A DNA stretch of 64,000 nt, from assembly GCA_023390115.1 (NCBI GenBank), contig JAEWDM010000040.1, positions 372,001 to 436,000 on the forward strand, in the 5' to 3' direction. Shown piece by piece: positions 17,101-25,962 of the stretch. The translations under genes and the position numbers were made by a program. This stretch comes from Bacillota bacterium. GTDB lineage: Bacteria; Bacillota; Clostridia; Acetivibrionales; DSM-27016. Position 1 is the first letter of the stretch. The number at the start of each line of letters is the position of its first letter. A model generated the notes under the pieces. That model had not been told where the DNA came from, did no database searches, and saw only the letters and a program-made list of their open reading frames with translations.

Positions 17101-20100
17101 CGGTTGCTCTTGCAACGGAGCTTACAAGAGACGGAATATATGAGGCAATAAGGGAGAGAAGGGTTTATGCGACCGAGGACAGAAACCTTCAGATAGAATA
17201 TGAGCTTAACGGAAATGTAATGGGCTCCATACTCGGAGATACCGATGATCCCTTAAGCTTTGAAATTAAAGTGACAGACCCTGACGCGGGGGACTCCATA
17301 GGAAAGATATCCATAATCTCTAACGGGGGTATCGTCGCAGCGTCAAAGACCTTTAGCGGGAATACCGCCGAGTGGAGCTTTGAGCTTGAGCCCCGGTATT
17401 CATACTACTACGTAAGGGTTGATCAGACGGATAAGGATATTGCCGTAACTGCTCCCGTATGGGTTGGTGAAACGGACAAGGCGGGCATATCCACCGCCGC
17501 AGGCACCGGACTGCCTGTAAAGGGAGAAGAGATTACAATAACCTCAACCATATATAATAATGAAGCTTCTCTTATGCAGATAGCTTCACTTGAATATTCC
17601 ATAGACGGCAGCCCTATAAATACCGCGTCTGCCGTAGGCCCGGTGGCACCGTCGTCCACGGTATCATATTCCTTTGGGCATACTCCGGGACAGGTGGGAA
17701 ATGTGAATATTGATGTAAAGCTCACTGCTTCCATTAACGGGACGGAAAGAGTATATACCGATGTGCTGAAGCTCAATGTTTCAGATCCTTCCGTAATATC
17801 TAAAATTATTATCGACGGCTCTCATTATAATGACTATGTCACGGGATACTATGCCAACAATATGGGGAATATAACAGAGCTTTCAAATGACAAAGGCGTA
17901 CAGGTGATAGTACAAAAGCAACCTCTTACCGACGAGGTGCTTTCAGATGTACAATTGCTTCTGCTTACTCCTCCCGCAAAGAAATCAGGTACAGCAAACG
18001 GCGTAAGCTATACAGCCAAGCCGTATACACAGAACGAAATTAATGCTATAAAAAGATTTGCGGACAGGGGAGGAAATATAGCGGTAACAGGCCTGGCGGA
18101 TTACCAGGATAAGGGTGCCGCTGCCGAAAATCATACGGCGTACCAGCAAAACCTTATTCTTCAGGCAATTGGCACGAGCTCAAGGATTAATGATGACGAG
18201 GTGGTGGATTATGAAAGCAATCCTAACGTAAATCCTCCCGGAGCTGCGGGAGGAACTCCTTACCGTGTTCCCATGAATATTTATAATATGAGCTCCCCAT
18301 ATATGGACGGTGTGGTGCCGGAGCAGGATTACAGCTTTTACAGCGGCTGCTCCGTTACTATGGGCGGCGACGCGCGGTGGCTTGTAAAGGGCCATTCCAC
18401 TACATATGGATTTGACTCCGACAATGACGGGCTGGGGGGTAGCTATGCCGCTGCGGCAAATACCACCATTCCAAGCCCGAATGGGGGAATAGGAAAGGGG
18501 AATGTAGTAGCGCTTGCAGAGGAAACTCTTCCGGGGGGAGGAAAGCTCTTTGTGGGAGGAACGGTATTCTTCTCCGACTTTGAAATTAAAACAGCTCTTG
18601 ACAACTACGGGCAGCTCCAGAACAGCAACTACAACATTATGATGAACATTGTAGATTCGATAAAGAAGGTAGTTCCTGTAACTCCCATAAAGCAAATACG
18701 TACCGCCAAGATGGGTGAGGCCTTCTGTGCAGAGGGTATTGTAACGGCAGGGACGCAGCAGGGAAATGCATTCTTTGATACAATATATATTCAGGATGCC
18801 ACAGGAGGTATAAATATCTTTCCTGTATCCGATATGAACATAAGAGTTGGGCAAAAGGTAAAGGTACTGGGATATGTGGGACAATATCAGGGAGACATAG
18901 AGCTCGTCATGCAGCAAATAGAGGTGACGGATACCGCCCTAAAGCCTGTCTCTCCTAAGGAATTTACTACCAGGGACAGTATGCTTCCCCAAAATGGCGG
19001 CTGGCTGGCCAAGGTTCGCGGAACGGTAACAGGGATAACGGAGAACACTATTTTTATAGATGACGGAACGGGAGAAGCCAGAATTTTTGTAGACGGATAT
19101 ATAGGAGACAGTACAGGAGGCATTAATACGCCCGGGAAATGGGAGCCTTCAATAAAGGTGGGCGATACTGTTTCGGCAATAGGCCTTGCATCTGTGGATA
19201 CCGAAGGAAACAGGCTGAGGGTGAGAGATACCTCGGAAATCATAAAGGGAAAATACAGAGTGCTTTATGATGCTAACGGCGGCACGAGCGGAAGCATTCC
19301 GCAAGATAATACCGGGTATTTGCCCCGTGATACAGTCAAGGTGTCATCCAACAGCGGAGGTCTTGCAAGAACAGGTTACAGCTTTAAGGGCTGGAATACC
19401 AGATCAGATGGTACAGGAATAGATTATGCGGCGGGTACGGGAATGCTTGTAATTACATCGGATATCACATTGTACGCAAAATGGGAGAAGACATCCAATC
19501 CCTCGCCTTCATCCACGGGAAATTCATCTAAGACAAGCACAACGCCCTCCTCCGATCCGGTTGAGCCCAAGCTTGGAGAAAATGGGGAAGTAAGTATAGA
19601 GCTGAAGCCACGGCTTGACAAGGCCACAGGCGAGGCTATATCAGTTCTTGATTCAGATACTTTTGCGAGGGCGCTTGAGCTTGCGGCATGGGATGAAGAT
19701 GGCATAAAAACAGTAAATATTCAAGTAGGCGGAGCGGAGGGAAGCACATCATACGTACAGGAGCTGCCTTCAAATGCTTTAATTGAGGCAGCCCCAACCC
19801 AAAGACTTTCTGTTTCAACAGGTGTTGCGAGGGTATCGCTTCCGGGAAACATGCTTTCTTCAGCAAACGTTGGAGAGAGCGACAAGGTGGCTTTAAAGGT
19901 GGGATTGGTTAATAAGGATGAGCTCAGCAGCGAATTGAGGGAAAAAGTAGGGAATGCGCCTGTGATTGAGCTGGGCATATCCGTAAACGGAAAGCCGGTG
20001 AAATGGGAGAATGAAGATGCTCCGGTTTTGGTAACAATTCCTTATACACCTACTGAGGAGGAATTGAAAAATCCAGACCATATTGTAATAATATATATTG

Positions 20101-20753
20101 ACGGGGAAGGTACGCCGCATTCCATACCGAACGGAAGATATGATGCCGAAACAAAGACTATAAGCTTCACCACTACGCATTTCAGCAGATATGCTGCGGC
20201 ATATGTCTTTAAGACCTTTGATGATATACAGAAATATCCGCACGCTAAAGCTTCTATTGAGGTTATGGCATCCAAAGGAGTAATTGACGGAAAATCAGAG
20301 CTGGAGTTTGACCCGGATAAGGAAATTACAAGGGCTGAGCTGGTGCAAATGCTGGTGAAATCCTTAGGCCTTACTGCAAGCTTTACCGAAAGCTTTAGCG
20401 ACATAGACCCGTCGCATCCGTATTACAAAGAGCTTGGAATAGCCAGAAAGATAGGACTGGCCAAGGGCGGAGGAGAAAACCGCTTCAGCCCGGATAAAAA
20501 GATTACAAGGCAGGACATGATGGTCTTCTGCCACAGGGCACTGATGCTTTCAAAAAAGATTAGGCCTGAGCTTTCAGAAGCACAGCTTGACAGGTTCGGT
20601 GACAGGTCAAGGATTGCAAGCTATGCCATACAGGCTGCTTCGGCTATGGTAAAAGAGGGGATAATCGGGGGCAGCGGGAAAAACATAAATCCTTTGGGAA
20701 ATGCTACAAAGGCAGAAGCGGCTATGGTTATGTACAGAATATTCAAAAAATAA
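14190..20753 (+). CDS. Giant SLH-anchored surface protein with Ig-like, OB-fold-like, PHP and InlB-repeat domains
   Basis: About 2187 residues, exported by a signal peptide ending near VNA-A (about residue 42) and held at the cell wall by C-terminal S-layer homology modules (about 2007-2187; FDDIQKYPHAKASIEVM, FSDIDPSHPYYKELGIARKIG, IASYAIQAASAMVKEGIIGG). In order: jelly-roll-like domain (45-215), SbsA-type Ig-like domain (about 224-326), OB-fold-like segment (331-537), two more Ig-like domains (539-752), a PHP metal-hydrolase-like domain of the CehA/McbA type (about 757-1050; QLHSHTNFSDG with H765/H767, VTDHSNWF with D797/H798), a beta domain, a DUF4350/GATase-like domain (1204-1491), a second OB-like segment (1497-1687), one Listeria-Bacteroides (InlB) repeat (1689-1765), a Ser/Thr/Pro linker, and a pre-SLH domain. 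GTG 14190 fits the GGAGG site at 14179-14183; TTG 14184 is too close. Probably a surface phosphoesterase or nuclease-like enzyme; substrate unknown. Confidence 0.88.
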   Translation: MLRNKLTASKVLKKYLSILLAVVMASGLVPGYLQSPWQVNAADTILVGWDFNDENQIANAGVSSNTSQVISREGSYSGSYSYTAGASSTDKALSSNGWNAGAGTKYLEISFSTSGYFDLTLESKLRSSGTGPRDFKLQYSTDGAEWNDISGGAVVSGNNSFESNSAVLPEAVEDQSIVYIRWLLDSNTSAAGTGDIGGSGTCRIDDVVISSSTASPGEPGDITPPVVLSKSPDDGAAGVAWNAAISVTFDENIAAAGEISSISIIKDEDSTPVANVLPDISGAALTIGHAQLERGKTYTVTVPAGAVRDSSGNATDYDIVWSFTTALEEVITPIDQIDTVDSSGLPTKTQELYTIEGVVTSAPGGLGSGKKMFVQDDSGGICVFHSTQNISGVAEGDIVRVTGKVIQYNGLTELDPSVSGGAVQVVSSNNALPAPVTLSSLSELRSFAAAEPYEGKLARARVKISAAVASTGNGEITDADGSNAITLRIETATGITASSLIPGQELVITGIVVQFDTSSPYTSGYQLTPRYPSDISAAPDEAAPVARQTEPTDGKVNVLINAPLSVEFNEEIVAGEAIGSITVIDDEGHSVRGISSSISGNVLNIEHDGFAYGRTYTVTIPAGAVKDLYENATAAPVVWSFSTRASADLDGPVALSTTPAENETGVSKNSFVSVVFDEDIQQGSASSGISIKDSLGNPVSGVGCEIDGSVLTLAHAIFGYGMEYTVSIPAGAVEDLSGNGTVSEIVWSFTTGQEEVYGLYYGQLHSHTNFSDGQGSPQDAYSWARDQGRADFFAVTDHSNWFDDEKNTANESITSVSESTSQEWKDLNAIADSYNDDGSFTAIAGFEMTWNDGTGHINTFNTPWFVSRSNSAMGLNAYYNKIKESPDSINQLNHPGKQFGDFFDFGYYSKEADAAVQLIEVGNGEGPIRGSGYFPSYEYYTRALDKGWHVAPSNNQDNHKQKWVTANEARTVALATELTRDGIYEAIRERRVYATEDRNLQIEYELNGNVMGSILGDTDDPLSFEIKVTDPDAGDSIGKISIISNGGIVAASKTFSGNTAEWSFELEPRYSYYYVRVDQTDKDIAVTAPVWVGETDKAGISTAAGTGLPVKGEEITITSTIYNNEASLMQIASLEYSIDGSPINTASAVGPVAPSSTVSYSFGHTPGQVGNVNIDVKLTASINGTERVYTDVLKLNVSDPSVISKIIIDGSHYNDYVTGYYANNMGNITELSNDKGVQVIVQKQPLTDEVLSDVQLLLLTPPAKKSGTANGVSYTAKPYTQNEINAIKRFADRGGNIAVTGLADYQDKGAAAENHTAYQQNLILQAIGTSSRINDDEVVDYESNPNVNPPGAAGGTPYRVPMNIYNMSSPYMDGVVPEQDYSFYSGCSVTMGGDARWLVKGHSTTYGFDSDNDGLGGSYAAAANTTIPSPNGGIGKGNVVALAEETLPGGGKLFVGGTVFFSDFEIKTALDNYGQLQNSNYNIMMNIVDSIKKVVPVTPIKQIRTAKMGEAFCAEGIVTAGTQQGNAFFDTIYIQDATGGINIFPVSDMNIRVGQKVKVLGYVGQYQGDIELVMQQIEVTDTALKPVSPKEFTTRDSMLPQNGGWLAKVRGTVTGITENTIFIDDGTGEARIFVDGYIGDSTGGINTPGKWEPSIKVGDTVSAIGLASVDTEGNRLRVRDTSEIIKGKYRVLYDANGGTSGSIPQDNTGYLPRDTVKVSSNSGGLARTGYSFKGWNTRSDGTGIDYAAGTGMLVITSDITLYAKWEKTSNPSPSSTGNSSKTSTTPSSDPVEPKLGENGEVSIELKPRLDKATGEAISVLDSDTFARALELAAWDEDGIKTVNIQVGGAEGSTSYVQELPSNALIEAAPTQRLSVSTGVARVSLPGNMLSSANVGESDKVALKVGLVNKDELSSELREKVGNAPVIELGISVNGKPVKWENEDAPVLVTIPYTPTEEELKNPDHIVIIYIDGEGTPHSIPNGRYDAETKTISFTTTHFSRYAAAYVFKTFDDIQKYPHAKASIEVMASKGVIDGKSELEFDPDKEITRAELVQMLVKSLGLTASFTESFSDIDPSHPYYKELGIARKIGLAKGGGENRFSPDKKITRQDMMVFCHRALMLSKKIRPELSEAQLDRFGDRSRIASYAIQAASAMVKEGIIGGSGKNINPLGNATKAEAAMVMYRIFKK

Positions 20754-20780
20754 CTTAAAAATCGCTTAAAAATTGCAAGC

Positions 20781-20826
20781 AAGGGATGGCGGTGAGCGCA
20801 GATGTTCTCACACGCCATCCCTTTTT
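20781..20826 (+). terminator. Rho-independent terminator of the SLH protein gene
   Basis: AAGGGATGGCG (20781-20791) pairs with CGCCATCCCTT (20813-20823), extended inside by GTGAG/CTCAC, and is followed by TTTTT. Confidence 0.9.
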
Positions 20827-20888
20827 ATATTGAAGCGCAATTATTTGCCTTCACAAATTGTCACTTGTATAGCGGACAGACATTGCCA

Positions 20889-20916
20889 TAGACTTCTTAT
20901 CGAAGTTGGATATAAT
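20889..20916 (+). promoter_or_regulatory. Probable promoter of the PTS operon
   Basis: TAGACT (20889-20894), 16 bases, TATAAT (20911-20916), lying 57 bases before the regulator start codon. The -10 is perfect and the -35 matches four of six bases. Confidence 0.45.
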
Positions 20917-20972
20917 AAAAGCATAGTGGAAAGTGTTTCGCATTTTTGTTTCGGTTAAATGGAGGTGTAGCC

Positions 20973-22880
20973 ATGGATAGTAAGGTCAGGCAGCTGCTGC
21001 AATATTTGGCCGGTAATTCACTGGACTACAGAACCTCCCGGAGCATGGCTGCATATCTTGGGGTCAGTTCCCGTACGGTGATTCGTTATATGCGTCAATT
21101 GGAGCAGCTTGCCGCACAGAATGGCTTTGTGCTTGAAACAAAAAAGGGCAAAGGCTATCGCTTGCGTATCACTAACCCGTCCCGGTTTGATGCCTGCTGC
21201 CATGAGGCGGCACCGGAACAATCTGAAGAAATGGTTGCCGCCCTTACTGCTGCTATTTTAACAGGAAACGGCATACGCATTGACGACTTGGCGGAGCACT
21301 TCAACTACAGCCGTTCCAGTGTTTCGCGGTTTGTGTCCCGGATAGAATCGCTTCTTGTTCCCTTTTATGTCCGTATTTACAGCAGAGGGCTGAGCGGGCT
21401 GCGCGCAGAGGGACGCGAGATGTGTATTCGTGCCGCTCTTTTTGACAAGATGAAAAATGTAGGATTGGAAAAAGCGGCATATTTTCTCGGTATTGAAGGG
21501 TTTACGGAGGATATTGCCCGCAATGCGGTGGAGGAACTGGCCCTGCGGGAGGGCTTGCGGCCGGAGCCCGAGAACGTTATACAATTCTTATGCTTTATGC
21601 TCATTTGCGCTGCCCGCGCGGCGGGAGGGCATACGGCCGATCGGGAATTGGCGGAGCTTTCTTTTGGATTGTTATCTTCCAAGACGGCAATGTGCGCGCG
21701 GGCGGAGAAGCTTGCCGCTCTTGCCTGGATGCGCCTTCCACACAATGGAGCGGAAGAAAAAGTGTACCTCGCTCTTGCATGGGAACAACTGCTGGCAGCT
21801 TCCATGCCGAAGAAACAAAAGCCGGGGAATGTCCCGGATATATTCCGGCAAATTGTACAAAAGGCTTTTGAACACATTCAATCGAGATACAATGCTAATT
21901 TTTTTGAGAACGCTTCCCTTCGTGAAAACCTTGAGATGCACATTTCCCAAAATTACGGGCGCTACCTGCTGGGATTGGATTTGCCCAATCCATATTCGGA
22001 AGCGGTGCGCAGCCGGTATCCCCTGGCGTATTATTATACACTGGAGCTTGCGGAGGAAATTACGCGTGTTACAGGTATGCCGTTATTTTCAGGAGAGCTG
22101 GGCTATATAGCCCTGTATATGGCCGCGGCAATGGAGCAGGGCCCACGGAACGGAAAGGTACGTGTTGCCATTGTTTGCTCCACTGCATTTGGAACAGCGG
22201 AGCTGTTGAAGATTAAGCTGGAGCAGCACTATGCCGATGTGCTGGATATTGTGGGCGTATACAGCATGAAGGAAGCACAAGCCTCCGAGCTGCCGGTGGA
22301 GCTTTATATTTCTACTTTAATCACGGGACAGGCGCGCTTGCATGGAAAACCGCTTTTGGAGCTCTCTCCGTTTTTGGATGAAGGGAATCGGACAAAGCTT
22401 AATACCGTTATTTCCGGTCTGGCGGACAAGGTGCCGATACGTGAATTTTTCGGACGGCAACAGTTCTTTTTTATGGAACGCCCTGCAAAAAAGCGGGCGG
22501 TTTTGGAGGCTCTGTTCAAAGAGCTTATTCAGCAGAGGCGCATTACACCACAGGATGCGGAGGCTGTTTTGGCGCGTGAGTCACTGGTGTCAACGGAAAT
22601 TTACCCGCATGTGGCTATGCCGCACTGCATTATACAGGGATCGAGCTTTTTGTCCTTTGTGGTTTTGCGTCACCCGGTTTTTTGGGGACAGAGCAAGGTG
22701 CGCCTTGTTTTACTGGGATGCTTTCAAAGAAAGGATATCCGGATAAAGCGGCTGCTCACACAGCTTTATTGTGCTTTATCCGACGAAAAGCGGGTAAATG
22801 CACTGATTGCGTGCAGGGATTATGCCGCGTTTTTTGCATTGCTCGATACATTTATACAAGGAGAGGAAACACTATGCTGA
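20973..22880 (+). CDS. PRD-containing PTS transcriptional activator (BglG/MtlR family)
   Basis: 635 residues. Domains: N-terminal HTH (1-60; SRSMAAYLGVSSRTVIRYMRQLE), second HTH (about 70-130; AEHFNYSRSSVSRFV), PRD region (about 170-385), EIIB-like domain (about 395-480; VAIVCSTAFGTAELL with its cysteine) and EIIA-like domain (490-635; VAMPH histidine). Regulators of this layout are switched by PTS phosphorylation and activate the neighbouring PTS genes. In the last PRD the usual second phosphorylatable histidine is Tyr (GYIALYMAAA rather than GYIALH). ATG 20973 is chosen because GGAGGTG lies just before it; a TTG 27 bases upstream lacks a site. The stop overlaps the IIA start by 7 bases. CGN arginine codons predominate, unlike the upstream genes. 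Confidence 0.88.
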   Translation: MDSKVRQLLQYLAGNSLDYRTSRSMAAYLGVSSRTVIRYMRQLEQLAAQNGFVLETKKGKGYRLRITNPSRFDACCHEAAPEQSEEMVAALTAAILTGNGIRIDDLAEHFNYSRSSVSRFVSRIESLLVPFYVRIYSRGLSGLRAEGREMCIRAALFDKMKNVGLEKAAYFLGIEGFTEDIARNAVEELALREGLRPEPENVIQFLCFMLICAARAAGGHTADRELAELSFGLLSSKTAMCARAEKLAALAWMRLPHNGAEEKVYLALAWEQLLAASMPKKQKPGNVPDIFRQIVQKAFEHIQSRYNANFFENASLRENLEMHISQNYGRYLLGLDLPNPYSEAVRSRYPLAYYYTLELAEEITRVTGMPLFSGELGYIALYMAAAMEQGPRNGKVRVAIVCSTAFGTAELLKIKLEQHYADVLDIVGVYSMKEAQASELPVELYISTLITGQARLHGKPLLELSPFLDEGNRTKLNTVISGLADKVPIREFFGRQQFFFMERPAKKRAVLEALFKELIQQRRITPQDAEAVLARESLVSTEIYPHVAMPHCIIQGSSFLSFVVLRHPVFWGQSKVRLVLLGCFQRKDIRIKRLLTQLYCALSDEKRVNALIACRDYAAFFALLDTFIQGEETLC

Positions 22881-23305
22881 AACAATTGCTGCCTCCCGGA
22901 CAGGTTGCTTTGGATGCAGAGGGGATGGATACCCCGGAGGAGGTGCTCCGCTATGCGGCGCAAATGATGGTAAACGCGGGTAAGGCCGCGCAGGAGTACG
23001 TGGAGCAGGTGGTGGCTGCCTACACCGAAATGGGTCCCTATTTTGTGGTGGCACCGGGCATCGCTTTGCCGCATATCCGGCCTTCGGGTACGGTTTTTGA
23101 GTCGGGAGTCTGCTTTGTCCGTCTGAAAGCTCCGGTAAGGTTCGGGCACTCCTCTAACGATCCCGTCCGGCTGGTGTTTTTGCTGGCCGGGACACAAAGC
23201 GGGTCGCATCTGCAAATGATTGGCGCACTGGGAAGTGTGCTTAGCGATGAAAGCCATATGAAAAGACTGTATGAGGCAAAAACGTACAGGGAACTGGTGG
23301 ACTAA
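22874..23305 (+). CDS. PTS system EIIA component (mannitol/fructose/ascorbate type)
   Basis: 143-residue cytosolic phosphocarrier that passes phosphate from HPr to EIIB. It is an EIIA type-2 fold with the phosphorylated histidine in GIALPHIRP (H67), near the usual position. ATG 22874 overlaps the regulator's end by 7 bases, indicating translational coupling. The separately encoded IIA, IIB and IIC order matches ascorbate (Ula/Sga) type systems. Length is normal for a stand-alone IIA. Confidence 0.9.
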   Translation: MLKQLLPPGQVALDAEGMDTPEEVLRYAAQMMVNAGKAAQEYVEQVVAAYTEMGPYFVVAPGIALPHIRPSGTVFESGVCFVRLKAPVRFGHSSNDPVRLVFLLAGTQSGSHLQMIGALGSVLSDESHMKRLYEAKTYRELVD

Positions 23306-23341
23306 AAATGAAATGCTTTAATGTGAAAGGTGGTGAATGGT

Positions 23342-23608
23342 ATGCGAGTATTAACTGTTTGCGGCATGGGCTTTGGTACCAGCCTGATGCTGCTTATGAC
23401 CGTACAGGAAATTGGCCGGAAGCATGGCGTGGAGGTACAGGGAGAGGCAGTGGATTTAGGCTCTTACAAGGGAAAGCCCTGCGATGTTATTGTGGCCGCC
23501 TCGGAAATAGCCAGGCAAATCTCGTCGGATGTGCCGGTGCTGGCTGTGGAAAATATGCTGGACAAGGCTGCTATTGAGCAGGCAATTCTTCCTTACTTGC
23601 ACAAATAG
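23342..23608 (+). CDS. PTS system EIIB component (ascorbate/lactose-type)
   Basis: 88-residue cytosolic EIIB. The N terminus MRVLTVCGMGFGTSLML carries the phosphorylated cysteine C7 in the P-loop CGMGFGTS, typical of UlaB/SgaB. It accepts phosphate from EIIA H67 and transfers it to the sugar carried by EIIC. ATG 23342 is preferred over GTG 23330 because AAAGGTGG (23326-23333) provides a well-spaced ribosome binding site. It lies between IIA and IIC in the operon. Confidence 0.9.
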   Translation: MRVLTVCGMGFGTSLMLLMTVQEIGRKHGVEVQGEAVDLGSYKGKPCDVIVAASEIARQISSDVPVLAVENMLDKAAIEQAILPYLHK

Positions 23609-23652
23609 GCTGCAAGGATGTATTCACACAAAACAAATTTGGAGGGGATTTT

Positions 23653-24939
23653 GTGGCATTTTTAAATGTATTTGTTGAATTTATGAGCACGCCGACATTT
23701 GTTATGGGAATTGTGGCTCTGTTGGGCCTTCTGCTGATGCGGAACAGTGCGTCTACCGTTATTACCGGTACGCTTAAGACCATTCTGGGATTTATGATTC
23801 TCAGCGCAGGCTCCAGTGTTATTGTAGGATCGCTGGTTACGTTCAACAGCATGTTCGACAGTGCGTTTGGCATGACCGGTATTGTGCCGGAGGACAACGC
23901 TCTTGTGGCGGCGGTACAGACTGTACTGGGCTTTGAAACACCTATGATTATGCTGTTTTCGTTTATCGTAAACCTGATTCTTGCGCGGGTTACGCCTTTG
24001 AAGTACATTTTCCTTACCGGACACATGATGTTCAGCTTTGCCGGGACTATGGCAATTGTGCTTGACCAGATCGGTGTCAATGGCTGGGGAGCGGTTGCAA
24101 TCGGTTCGCTTCTTCAGGGTGTGTCCATGGTTGTGTTCCCCGCCATTGCCCAGCCGTTTGTGAGAAAAATTCTCAAAAATGACAGTGTAGCCTTCGGCTT
24201 TTGGGGTTCGTCCCTTGTATGCTTAAGCGGACAGGTGGGAAAATGGGCCGGCAAAAGAAGCCGGGACGAGCTGGATACATGGGAAGAGGTCAAGGTTCCC
24301 GATAGCTTGGGTTTCCTGAAGGACATGTCGGTGCTTATGAGCATTATTATGGTAATTGTCTATTTGGTAACCGGTGTAGTGGCGGGTGCCGATGCAATAG
24401 GAGAGCTTTCCGGCGGTACCAACTGGATTTTATTCATTGTGCTTCAGGCCCTTACTTTTGTAGCCGGTATTCAAATTCTGCTGCAAGGTGTCCGCATGTT
24501 CCTTGGTGAGATAGTGCCCGCCTTTAAAGGTATTTCGGAAAAGCTGGTTCCGGGTGCCCGTCCGGCGCTGGATATTCCTATATTTTATGCGGCAGGCCCC
24601 GTTGCGACGACAATCGGCTTTTTGTTCGCGGTTCTGGGCGGCCTTGTCGCTACGCTGATTACTACAAAGCTGGGCGTAGTGGTATTGCCGGGTGTCATCG
24701 GTTTGTTCTTTATGGGAGGAGCCGCGGGCGTGTTTGGCGACAAATTGGGGGGCAAACGAGGCGCTGTGGTCAGCGGTGCGTTTCTTGGGTTTGTGTTTAC
24801 CCTGATGCCGGCTTTATTCTATAATTTAATTGATGTGACGCGCTATGGTGTGGAGGGACTGTGGTTTGCCTCCACAGACGCAATTATTGTCGGCGTGCTT
24901 GTCAAGCTGGCAGGGATGATTTTCGGCATTGCGGCATAA
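23653..24939 (+). CDS. PTS system ascorbate-type EIIC permease (UlaA/SgaT family)
   Basis: 428-residue integral membrane sugar channel with about ten to eleven hydrophobic helices. It starts with the typical FLNVFVEFMSTPTFVMGIVALLG-like segment (shown here only by positions 1-30) and contains GFMILSAGSSVIVGSL and VPAFKGISEKLVPGARPALDIP, both characteristic of UlaA-family permeases. GTG 23653 follows GGAGGGG. The substrate may be ascorbate or, more likely given the enzymes behind it, another acidic sugar or lactone. A hairpin sits between this gene and the catabolic genes. Confidence 0.9.
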   Translation: MAFLNVFVEFMSTPTFVMGIVALLGLLLMRNSASTVITGTLKTILGFMILSAGSSVIVGSLVTFNSMFDSAFGMTGIVPEDNALVAAVQTVLGFETPMIMLFSFIVNLILARVTPLKYIFLTGHMMFSFAGTMAIVLDQIGVNGWGAVAIGSLLQGVSMVVFPAIAQPFVRKILKNDSVAFGFWGSSLVCLSGQVGKWAGKRSRDELDTWEEVKVPDSLGFLKDMSVLMSIIMVIVYLVTGVVAGADAIGELSGGTNWILFIVLQALTFVAGIQILLQGVRMFLGEIVPAFKGISEKLVPGARPALDIPIFYAAGPVATTIGFLFAVLGGLVATLITTKLGVVVLPGVIGLFFMGGAAGVFGDKLGGKRGAVVSGAFLGFVFTLMPALFYNLIDVTRYGVEGLWFASTDAIIVGVLVKLAGMIFGIAA

Positions 24940-24951
24940 ACCGGCATTGCT

Positions 24952-24984
24952 TGTGGCGGAGCTGCTTTGTGTGGCTCCGCCACA
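24952..24984 (+). other. Intercistronic hairpin after the IIC gene
   Basis: TGTGGCGGAGC (24952-24962) and GCTCCGCCACA (24974-24984) form a perfect 11-bp stem with an 11-nt loop, without a T tract. It probably stabilises the upstream mRNA or tunes expression of the enzymes relative to the transporter rather than ending transcription. Confidence 0.6.
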
Positions 24985-25018
24985 GAACCGGTCTGGCTTA
25001 TTGGAAAGGAGTGAACAA

Positions 25019-25936
25019 ATGATGAAAATGGCAAGAACAGTCCGGGGCGATATCCCGGCAGCAGAAATGGGCTTTACGTATCCTCACGAGCATTTGCATG
25101 CCGTGCCGCCTCCGCAGCAAAAAGACCGTGATTTGGAGTTGAGCTGCTACACAGCCAGCGTTCATGAGCTGGGCTTATTCCGTTCTGTTGGAGGACAAAC
25201 ACTGGTTGAGGCTTCCACACTTGATTATGGGCGCGATCTCAATACCTTGCGCCGTATGAGCGAAGAAACCGGCGTGCATGTTATTGGCACCACCGGCTTT
25301 AATAAGCATATCTACTATCCCGCCTGGGTAGAGATAAAATCTGCGCAGGAAATTGCCGCCATGCTGGTGAGGGATGTTGCAGAGGGCGGTGACGGAGGTA
25401 CGGCCCGTGCGGGCTTTATTAAAATCGGATCGTATTACAATATGATTCATCCATTGGAGGAAAAGACCGCAATCGCTGCTGCCATAGCCCAAAAGCAATG
25501 CGGCGCTCCAATATGGGGACATACGGAGGCAGGTACTATGGGAGCGGAGCTGCTGGATATTCTGCAAGCGGAGGGAGTAGACCTTACTACGGTCGCCCTT
25601 GGGCACCTTGACCGCAACCCTGATGAATACTATCTTCTCAAGCTGGCTGAACGGGGTATTTATATCCAGTTCGATGGTCCGGGAAAGGTTAAATATCATC
25701 CCGACAGCGTGCGTGTGGCACTCATTAAATCTCTGATTGCTCACGGCCATGCCGGCCAGCTGCTGCTGAGCGGCGACATGGGGCGTGCTTCCTATCTGGA
25801 GGGCTACGGCGGCGGGCCGGGATTCAGGTTTATCAAAACAAAATTTATTCCCCGCCTGATCGACGAGGGTGTTTCCGGGCAGGATATTGAAAAAATCTTT
25901 TATCATAATCCGCAGCGCTGGCTTGGCGTGTTTTGA
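25019..25936 (+). CDS. Phosphotriesterase-family hydrolase, probable sugar-phosphate lactonase
   Basis: 305-residue binuclear metal amidohydrolase of the PTE/COG1735 branch. All active-site elements are visible in order: HxH (H23, H25 in YPHEHLH), the bridging lysine (GFIKIGSYY), two histidines (PIWGHTEAG and LGHLDRN) and the aspartate (LLSGDMGRAS). Characterised COG1735 relatives next to PTS genes (Listeria Lmo2620, Bacillus Bh0225; from memory) hydrolyse phosphorylated furanolactones. In this operon it would open a phospholactone made during or after PTS uptake. ATG 25019 follows AAAGGAG; ATG 25022 is an alternative. The next gene follows closely, as expected of one operon. Confidence 0.82.
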   Translation: MMKMARTVRGDIPAAEMGFTYPHEHLHAVPPPQQKDRDLELSCYTASVHELGLFRSVGGQTLVEASTLDYGRDLNTLRRMSEETGVHVIGTTGFNKHIYYPAWVEIKSAQEIAAMLVRDVAEGGDGGTARAGFIKIGSYYNMIHPLEEKTAIAAAIAQKQCGAPIWGHTEAGTMGAELLDILQAEGVDLTTVALGHLDRNPDEYYLLKLAERGIYIQFDGPGKVKYHPDSVRVALIKSLIAHGHAGQLLLSGDMGRASYLEGYGGGPGFRFIKTKFIPRLIDEGVSGQDIEKIFYHNPQRWLGVF

Positions 25937-25962
25937 TTTACAATACTGTTAAGGAGGTTATC

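Noticed and set aside
25175..25906. 243-codon minus-strand open frame antisense to the phosphotriesterase-family gene
   Set aside because: It lies wholly inside a gene with intact catalytic motifs and arises from its GC-rich codon pattern; no independent start signal was seen.
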